DNA of 64,000 nucleotides from NCBI RefSeq assembly GCF_000003815.2, contig NC_049986.1, positions 7,651,665-7,715,664 of the forward strand. Reading direction: 5' to 3'. This stretch comes from Branchiostoma floridae (Eukaryota; Chordata; Leptocardii; Amphioxiformes; Branchiostomatidae). How positions within the stretch are numbered: position 1 is the stretch's first letter; each line of letters begins with the position of its first letter. A program made the translations under genes and the position numbers. Positions 58,901 to 64,000 of this stretch are shown here, piece by piece. The notes under the pieces were generated by a model that had not been told where the DNA came from, made no database searches, and saw only the letters and a list, made by a program, of their open reading frames with translations.

Positions 58901-61900
58901 ACTCTGAGTTACTAATATTATTATTGTTAAGTTTAGATGCTCCATGAGAGTCAAGTCTTAAAATTGATAATCCATTATGATTTTTTTTACAGGCAAGTAC
59001 AGGACCTGGACCTTCATCTGGTCATGTTTAGGACATATGGCAAGGACTTCCCCAAATCTCAGAGACTTAGTCCTGACAGCTACATCCAGATGGCCATGCA
59101 GTTAGCCTTCTACAAGTCAGTTCTCTTTACATAATCACATTTATTTCAAGAAACGAAGATTTTGATTGTGGGTTGTTGTTATTGGGTGGGCTGACTGACT
59201 CTTTCTTTGCAGTCACCAGGGGCTGAATTGTGAGTAGCATAGAATAGGCGGGGCTAAATTGCAAGGGTCTGGAGCGAGCTGCCATTCGGCGCTAACTCAG
59301 TTGACTTCAATATGACTGTCTGGGTCTGGAGCAAGGGTCTGGAGCTGCTGCCATATGGTGCTATCTCAGTTGACCTCAATATGACAGCGATTGCCCCAGT
59401 TGTGGCCATAGGAGATTGGGATCTCTACCTGTATACTGCATAATTGCTGATTCTGTCACTCAATTCAAGGAGGTTTAACCTCCTTGCTCAGTTGAAATCC
59501 CAGAGTCTTTTAGTGACTCAAAACGTTTTTTAGAAAGTCGAAACTTTTGATCGTGTCAGTTGTATTATTATTAGACCATACTGGATTGACAAAATTTAGG
59601 ATTATCAAGGAGGTTACCTCCTTGGATTTATTAGAAAATGGCAGACCATGCTACTAGTATCATATCCCTGATCATAATATCTAACACTAACAGTAGAATT
59701 GACGATTATGAGTTATATATGACTGTCATGTATCATCATAATGTAATAGAGTCCATTCCAAGACACCGTGCGGATGTTTGTGGCCATTGTTTAGAATTGA
59801 TTTTAAAGATTTGTAATTATATGTCTAGGACATTTGATACTTCAGAAATATTTCTAACACTGTTTCAACTTTATAAATATTTCCCTGGTCCTGTAAAACT
59901 TTAGAAATATTCATCGTGTGGAATTGGATACTTCTAATGGTTTCTAAATAATGATAACAGCATTCTACCATTATTTACCATTTTCTACCATTTTTTGTAA
60001 ATGGTTCAGTGGGCTGGGAAGATAGCAATTCACACATCCTTGCAAAGTATGGTTGGGTGCCATGCAACAATGGCCCACCACAAAGGATCCACCAGTGCCC
60101 AGCAGTGAAATCTAAAAATATACAGATACAACAATGGGGCTTACTTTTATGGGGGCAATAAACTAATTTAACCATTTGGCGAGGTTTACCATTTTTTGTA
60201 AATATTTGTAAACATCAAATAATCACACAGAGGTTTCACAATTATTCTAAATAAAGATATTTTTGTACAGTTACTTTCAAAATGTTTCTAAAATATTCAA
60301 AGGAATTCAAATATATGAGTACTTTCTCAGTCAATTTTTTAAAAATAATTTAATTATTGTGGCTCAGATATTCTTTTATTCAAAATAATTCAGACTAATT
60401 ATAAATATCGCCTAAAAACCCTCATGGTGTCTTGGAATGGACTCTAGTGTGCCATTTAGTTATCAGTAACCTTGGTTATGAATTTACGTATGTTTCCTTC
60501 AGAGTGTACAAAGTTGCTTGTGCAACGTACGAGAGTGGCTCCACACGGATGTTCCACCTGGGTAGAACAGACACCATCCGATCAGCTTCTGTCCAATCAC
60601 TGGAGTTCTGTCAAGCTATGCAGGACAGCACGATCCATGTAAGTCAGAACTAAATAGGCCATGTTGATTTGATGACATATGGATGACATATAAAGACGAG
60701 AAGTTGCCTTCTTTATGAACTTTAAGTAGTCAGGAAGGACCAAAAACACAGAGTATACTCAGTCTAAACAAGAGATCCTTCATTTTTGTTTTTCACAACT
60801 TCTTCAATGACCTTGCCATTCTTTCCCATTAGAAGACGTTTTCCGATATCTTAAATATGTGCATATCGTTATGGCATATCATTGCTCATTTTGCAGTTCC
60901 TTGGTACGATTTACAGCATGGTTGCAAACTTCTTATTTTTTACTTTATTTTTGGAAACGGCCGAAATTGATGCAAATTGATGTCATCCATATCATAAAAT
61001 CAACATAGCCTTAAGGTGGTTTATTAAGAACTAATTGAGGGCTGAATTGATGTTGTGAGAAACTTCACAAAACATATGATTATGATAAGTGTAGTAGATG
61101 AATGTTTAGACAAGGAAGTTTTCATACTATTACTTGATGTCAGACTTAGAAAATACTTGGAGTTGAAACATAGAATAAGTGCAATTGAGCGATGATGAAA
61201 TGGACCATGTGATACAAGTAATACGAGTTTTATAATGTTCTGTTTAGTTTGGTATTTTGGTCAAGATTTCTGGCAGAATGGACCCCATTTGATGGCATTT
61301 AAACCTATTATGTTTAAAACAACCTCTAGTAATAATAACGAAAATGACATGTATTTAGAAAGTTTTGTATCTTCACTTCCAACTTAGATTGTGATTTTCC
61401 AATAACACTGTTGATTTGCAGCCCTCCGAGAAAGTGGCCTTATTAAGAAGAGCTGTTGAAGGCCATAAAAAGTATGCTCAGGAGGTAGGCATATGTTCTG
61501 TTCTTATAAATGATATTTTTGGATAAAATGTGATGTACGAGGGGTGACCAATAAGTCCTCGGCCTCACCCAGAAACTTCTTTCTGGTTGAAATAGTGCTT
61601 TTCTCGCCACTTACCTTCTAGTTTTAAAAGAACGAATGCCTGGAAAGTAATGACTGCAATGATTTGAAATTTGGAGGATATTGATAAAAGGCTCCATACA
61701 ATGAAGTTGTGCTTCCAATTCTGAGTTGTGCTTATTATTTCTGGGTGTGGCCGAGGACTTATTGGTCACCCCTGGTATGTGAATAATGTGCAGATATAAA
61801 AAATTGTGCAGGCATAAGAAAACTCGTTGACATTTTATTATTGATACATGTACACATGCAGCCCTATAGGACAGGACATTAAGCTGTGAGCCACTGTTCC

Positions 61901-63848
61901 TAACAATTGTCAAAAGAGCTAGGGGAATTCCTGCGGTTCAATGAACCTGTAGGCACTCAGTACATAGCATCAGTCTTCTCTATCACAACTAGTGGAAGAG
62001 GTTAGTAGCTCAATTGTACAATGAACCTGTAGGCACTCAGTACATAGCATCAGTCTTCTCTGTCACAACTAGTGGAAGAGCTTAGAAGCTCAATTGTTTG
62101 TTGATCTCTTTGAGCTAAACTGATTGAAAATCACTTTCAATAGTTGAAGATCACTTTGATAGTTGAAGATCACTTTGATAGTTGAAGATCACTTTTAATA
62201 CATGTGTAGTTGAAGATCACTTTGATAGTTGAAGATCACCTTTAATAGTTGAAGATCACTTTCAATAGTTGAAGATCACTTTGATAGTTGAAGATCACTT
62301 TCAATAGTTGAAGATCACTTTCAATAGTTGAAGATCACTTTGATAGTTGAAGATCACTTTCAATAGTTGAAGATCACTTTCAATAGTTGAAGATCACTTT
62401 CAATAGTTGAAGATCACTTTGATAGTTGAAGATCACTTTCAATAGTTGGAGATCACTTTGATAGTTGAAGATCACTTTCAATAGTTGAAGATCACTTTGA
62501 TAGTTGAAGATCACTTTCAATAGTTGAAGACCACTTTCAATAGTTCAAGATCACTTTCAATAGTTGAAGATCACTTTCAATAGTTGAAGATCACTTTCAA
62601 TAGTTGAGGACCACTTTCAATAGTTGAAGATCACTTTCAATAGTTGAAGATCACTTTCAATAGTTGAAGATCACTTTCAATAGTGCGTTGTGTTATTTTT
62701 CAGACAGTCAGTGGCCAGGGTATTGACAGGCATTTGCTGGGGTTGAAGCTGATAGCTGTGGAGGCGGGACTAGATGTGCCAGTCTTGTTTGTGGACAGTA
62801 CCTACCAGCAGGCTATGCACTTCAAGCTCTCTACCAGCCAGGTGGGGCAAGTCACCACCATTATAAAGTAGATGGTTCCACTGTAAAATTAACATTCTTG
62901 AACTCTGGATGGTCAATATTGCAGGAGGGGGGAGTTCAGTATGGTAGTTCACCTTTATCCGCAACTGTTAAAGCTATATCCGTTATTTTTATAAAAACAA
63001 GGTATTCAGGGATATCAAATCGACGGATGGTGGTTTCAAATTGCAATATTTTGAAAATAGTGCAATTTGAAACCATCGTCCGTCGACTTGATATCCCTAG
63101 ATACTTTTATTCAACACAATGGATATTGGTCACCCCGCGAATAAAGGTGAACTAACGTTACATGTATGTCACTTCTAAGAAACAATTATCTTTCTAGTTA
63201 GATGTGGTATTGTTTTATTCTGCCAGTTGATTCTAGTGGCACTGAAGAAGAGTGATGGAAATCAATCAAAATGTCCTGAACTAATCTCCAAATCTTTAAT
63301 CCAGTTCTAGAGATTGAATCATCTTTATATGATTATCTGCACCATGCATTTAAAACTGTGAATAAGGTTACAGGTGTCAATTTAGTAAAATATTTATTCT
63401 TTCTCACCCTGTATCACTTAGGTTGTTGTAATTGATGTCATATTGCAACATTCATACTCGTTTAAGGTATCAATGTGATCAGTGGTATGTTGTTATTGTT
63501 GTTGACATTTGCTGGTCAAGTCCACGACTTGGAGCATTCAATGGTCTCATCAAATCTTTATGGTTCTGTATTTGTTTTACACATAGAAGAACAAATTCTT
63601 TCATGTTTTCTTTACTATATGGCTACTTTTTACCACAGGTTCCGTCTAAGTACGACTCTCTACTGTGCTTTGGTCCGGAGGTACCAGATGGGTACGGTGT
63701 CTGCTACAACCCAGCCCAGGATCACCTCAACTTCTGTATCTCAGCCTTCAACAGCAGCCTGCAGACAGACACGGGGAAGCTGGCTGCCGCTCTGCAGCAG
63801 AGTCTGTTGGAGATGCAGGAGCTGCTGCAAACACAGGCTAAACTGTAG
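46999..63848 (+). CDS. CRAT: Carnitine O-acetyltransferase
   Basis: Transfers short acyl groups between CoA and carnitine in mitochondria and peroxisomes. Fifteen exons: 46999-47154, 47985-48182, 48438-48524, 48979-49097, 52015-52068, 52464-52632, 53528-53699, 54926-55098, 55686-55786, 56456-56575, 58993-59115, 60503-60638, 61422-61484, 62704-62841, 63639-63848; 672 residues against 626 in human. The choline/carnitine acyltransferase fold starts at LPRLPVPDL (about 83). Catalytic His358 is in HGGGSQLNSGNRW. RTDTIRSAS, HLLGLKL, STSQVPSKYD and VPDGYGVCYNP follow. The C-terminus AKL is a peroxisomal PTS1, as in human CRAT. Met78 (MVSHQSSLPRLP) could start a shorter peroxisomal form. The position I align with human Met564 is Leu612, still bulky, which favours CRAT over octanoyl- or palmitoyltransferases. 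Confidence 0.96.
47191..47388. mobile_element. hAT-like MITE next to CRAT exon 1
   Basis: It runs from AGGGTCTGCTTGGGG to CATACAGACCCT. The 8-bp flanks GTTTATAG and CTTTATAG differ at one base. The body repeats TACG-rich words (ACGAATTACG, ACGAGTTACG). It begins 36 bp after the donor of exon 1. Confidence 0.7.
47785..47862 (+). repeat. ~19-bp tandem repeat (GTGTCCGTACCCCCTGTA)
   Basis: Three to four copies of a unit containing CCGTACCCCCTGTAGTGT, in CRAT intron 1. Confidence 0.8.
49262..49437 (+). repeat. 43-bp satellite, left block
   Basis: About four units of TTATTAGGACAGTCATTCAG, CACCAGGGACAGCTATAGCA, GTG in CRAT intron 4. The same array resumes at 50635 after an inserted element. Confidence 0.9.
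49438..50634. mobile_element. 1.2-kb element with TTA duplication inside the satellite
   Basis: The ends AGCCCCCTTTACAA and TTGTAAAGCCGGCT are inverted repeats. TTA occurs on both sides, and removing the element plus one TTA restores a normal satellite unit. This proves insertion and a 3-bp duplication. A TTA target is typical of PIF/Harbinger. The body is richer in GC and CpG words (CTCGGCCGAG, CGGCCGGCG) than its surroundings and encodes nothing recognisable. A second end-like sequence (ATTTGTAAAGGGGGC, near 50512) lies inside. Confidence 0.85.
50635..51960 (+). repeat. 43-bp satellite, main block (~31 units)
   Basis: About 31 head-to-tail units with diagnostic variants (CACC/CACT, TAGCAGTG/TACTAGTG, GTCATT/GCCATT/ATCATT). 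Rare variants recur at distances near 9, 10 and 11 units: TTAAGACAATC at 50975 and 51361, ACAGCTAAACTATTG at 51132 and 51561, ATCATTCGACACC at 51201 and 51673. This shows block duplication within the array. It ends 55 bp before CRAT exon 5. Confidence 0.93.
52679..53082. mobile_element. MITE, AGAGCTGTGTAC ends
   Basis: The ends AGAGCTGTGTAC and GTACACAGCTCT are perfect inverted repeats. The body carries many GGTAC/GTACC words. A partial copy lies at 43327-43440. It is in CRAT intron 6. Confidence 0.8.
53144..53275 (+). mobile_element. tRNA-derived SINE
   Basis: An A-box-like GTGGCACAACGGCAGG and B-box GGGTTCAAATCC (53196-53207) are followed by a tail with GTGCCTTTGGGAAAGGCACT. The tail is of the kind seen in many tRNA-headed SINEs. 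A minus-strand relative lies at 43085-43172. It is in CRAT intron 6. Confidence 0.78.
53959..54300. mobile_element. MITE, CAGGGCTCGAAATA ends
   Basis: A 342-bp element with ends CAGGGCTCGAAATAC and GTATTTCGAGCCCTG and internal inverted CCTGCA/TGCAGG words. The ends resemble those of 2888-3245 (CAGTGCTCAAAATAC), so these may be one superfamily, possibly hAT. It is in CRAT intron 7. Confidence 0.8.
55110..55580 (+). repeat. Degenerate (TACATC)n hexamer array
   Basis: About 470 bp of TACATC/TACATT hexamers with interspersed variants directly after CRAT exon 8 in intron 8. It is low complexity and open in several frames, hence not coding. Confidence 0.95.
55914..55977 (+). ncRNA. tRNA-like sequence with intact T-arm
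   Basis: A perfect 5-bp T-stem encloses GTTCGAT (CCGGGTTCGATGCCGGG), with an A-box-like TTGGTAGCATACTGG upstream. The ends GACGACA and TGTCGGC pair at six of seven positions. At about 64 nt it is shorter than a normal tRNA and the anticodon arm is unclear. It is a tRNA pseudogene or SINE head in CRAT intron 9, not a confident functional tRNA. Confidence 0.5.
56898..56955. repeat. 58-bp hairpin
   Basis: ATACAACACGTTGTATTCCG, CATC at the left pairs with GATGCGGAATACACTGTGTTGTAT at the right (given in part: key arms TTCCGCATC and GATGCGGAA), with a loop of about 10 bases. Confidence 0.8.
57023..57156. mobile_element. 134-bp foldback element
   Basis: TAAACTGGGCTGAGGT at the left is inverted at the right as ACCTCAGCCCAGTTTA. 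Inner ATTCTCTGATTGGC and CAATCATAGAATC also pair partly. It is in CRAT intron 10, 17 bp before the next element. Confidence 0.75.
57173..58602. mobile_element. 1.43-kb non-autonomous element with 33-bp TIRs
   Basis: The left end CACGATGGTAAAATTTGGCC, CAAAAATTTCCA is inverted at the right (TGGAAATTTTGGGGCC, AAATTTTACCATCGTG) with one mismatch. TAC flanks both sides. No transposase frame is seen. A poly-C run of about 14 lies at 57690-57703. Confidence 0.85.
58605..58818. mobile_element. TA-flanked MITE, CTGTAAATG family, copy 2
   Basis: It runs from CTGTAAGTGCAT to ATGCATTTACAG with TA on each side. The inner GGTGGTTTTATG and AAAACCACCGCGAAC words match the copy at 765-990. It directly abuts the element ending at 58602. 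Confidence 0.82.
59130..60480. other. CRAT intron 11, no exon seen
   Basis: AT-rich intron. It contains a short inverted pair (AGGAGGTTTAACCTCCTTG near 59468; AAGGAGGTTACCTCCTTGG near 59608) and repeats of GGTCTGGAGC.. near 59265 and 59330. I found no further exon between 58993-59115 and 60503-60638, and the phases join without one. Confidence 0.5.
61538..61775. mobile_element. mariner-like MITE (CGAGGGGTGACCAATAAGT)
   Basis: A 238-bp element flanked by TA. The left end CGAGGGGTGACCAATAAGTC, CTCGGCC is inverted at the right (GGCCGAGGACTTATTGGTC, ACCCCTGG). The terminal ACGAGGG...CAATAAGT resembles mariner ends. It is in CRAT intron 13. Confidence 0.88.
61938..62100 (+). repeat. ~82-bp direct tandem duplication
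   Basis: AATGAACCTGTAGGCACTCA, GTACATAGCATCAGTCTTCT, then CACAACTAGTGGAAGAG occurs twice (from about 61940 and 62022), each followed by AGCTCAATTG. Confidence 0.88.
62125..62684 (+). repeat. 19/20-bp satellite (TAGTTGAAGATCACTTTCAA)
   Basis: About 28 units alternating between a 20-bp form ending TTTCAA and a 19-bp form ending TTTGA. The array stops about 20 bp before CRAT exon 14, so its last unit is close to or part of that exon's branch-point region. Confidence 0.95.
62945..63154. mobile_element. 210-bp foldback MITE (TAGTTCACCTTTATCCGC)
   Basis: TAGTTCACCTTTATCCGC at the left is inverted as GCGAATAAAGGTGAACTA at the right. Inner arms GGGATATCAAATCGACGG, TGGTGGTTTCAAATTGC and GCAATTTGAAACCATCGTCC, GTCGACTTGATATCCC form a near-perfect long hairpin. 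It is in CRAT intron 14. Confidence 0.88.
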
Positions 63849-63859
63849 ATCAGGTAGAG

Positions 63860-63865
63860 AATAAA
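63860..63865 (+). terminator. CRAT: CRAT poly(A) signal
   Basis: AATAAA lies 12 bases after the CRAT stop codon, an unusually short 3'UTR if used. The next sequence is a MITE starting at 63888, whose terminal TTTATT does not supply a plus-strand hexamer. Confidence 0.6.
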
Positions 63866-63887
63866 GAAACTCTTTTTACACAACCAT

Positions 63888-64000
63888 TGCTTTATTCTCA
63901 ACGACGTTTTGGTGACCGTCTGCTACCTTCTTCAGGGCAATTCTGACTGGTTGAATCATTATACTGCAGGACAGGTGTCGCTGCTCACAGCTCAGATGCG
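63888..64000. mobile_element. MITE, TGCTTTATT ends, copy 2 (runs off window)
   Basis: TGCTTTATTCTCAACGACG, GGTGACCGTCTGCTACCTTC and CAGGGCAATTCTGACTGGTT match the left half of 11592-11780. The right end is beyond the window. Confidence 0.75.

Overview
This is a stretch of animal nuclear genome: intron-rich genes, GT-AG splicing, vertebrate-like protein sequences, and introns packed with short inverted-repeat transposons. The proteins resemble vertebrate ones but are clearly not vertebrate. The density of MITEs, tRNA-derived SINEs and minisatellites, plus a 100-N assembly gap, fits an invertebrate deuterostome. An amphioxus (Branchiostoma) is my best guess; that is inference, not proof.

Layout. 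(1) 438-17210, + strand: a PRRC2 (BAT2-like, proline-rich coiled-coil) gene lacking its 5' exons, 20 coding exons in the window, 3'UTR to about 18.1-18.4 kb. (2) 19447-25215, - strand: a complete QTRT2 gene (accessory subunit of the queuine tRNA-ribosyltransferase), 11 coding exons, tail-to-tail with PRRC2. (3) 27201-28994, - strand: a two-exon gene for a 366-residue charged, coiled-coil-like protein I do not recognise, with six tandem 87-95 bp units carrying a tRNA B-box-like motif just upstream of its start. (4) About 29.6-38.3 kb: gene-poor DNA with MITEs and small repeats. (5) 38482-46199, - strand: a complete PTPA gene (PP2A phosphatase activator), 9 coding exons. (6) 46999-63848, + strand: a complete CRAT gene (carnitine O-acetyltransferase), 15 coding exons, head-to-head with PTPA. 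All splice phases in the five models join without frame breaks.

The genes do not form a pathway. PRRC2 acts in mRNA translation and RNP granules, QTRT2 in tRNA anticodon modification, PTPA in PP2A activation, CRAT in acyl-CoA/carnitine exchange. The PTPA-CRAT head-to-head pair, 0.8 kb between start codons, matches the arrangement I recall on human 9q34, so it is probably an ancient linked pair.

The most unusual structure is in PTPA. The 3' half of the exon for its most conserved segment, with its splice donor and about 70 bp of intron, is tandemly repeated six more times inside the following intron. The first two extra copies are exactly 117 bp apart and in frame, so using a later donor would add 39 or 78 residues. 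A second exon (exon 8) of the same gene shows an independent duplication of its donor end. CRAT introns also carry a 43-bp satellite split by a TTA-flanked element, a 19/20-bp array next to a splice acceptor, and a back-to-back stack of inverted-repeat elements.
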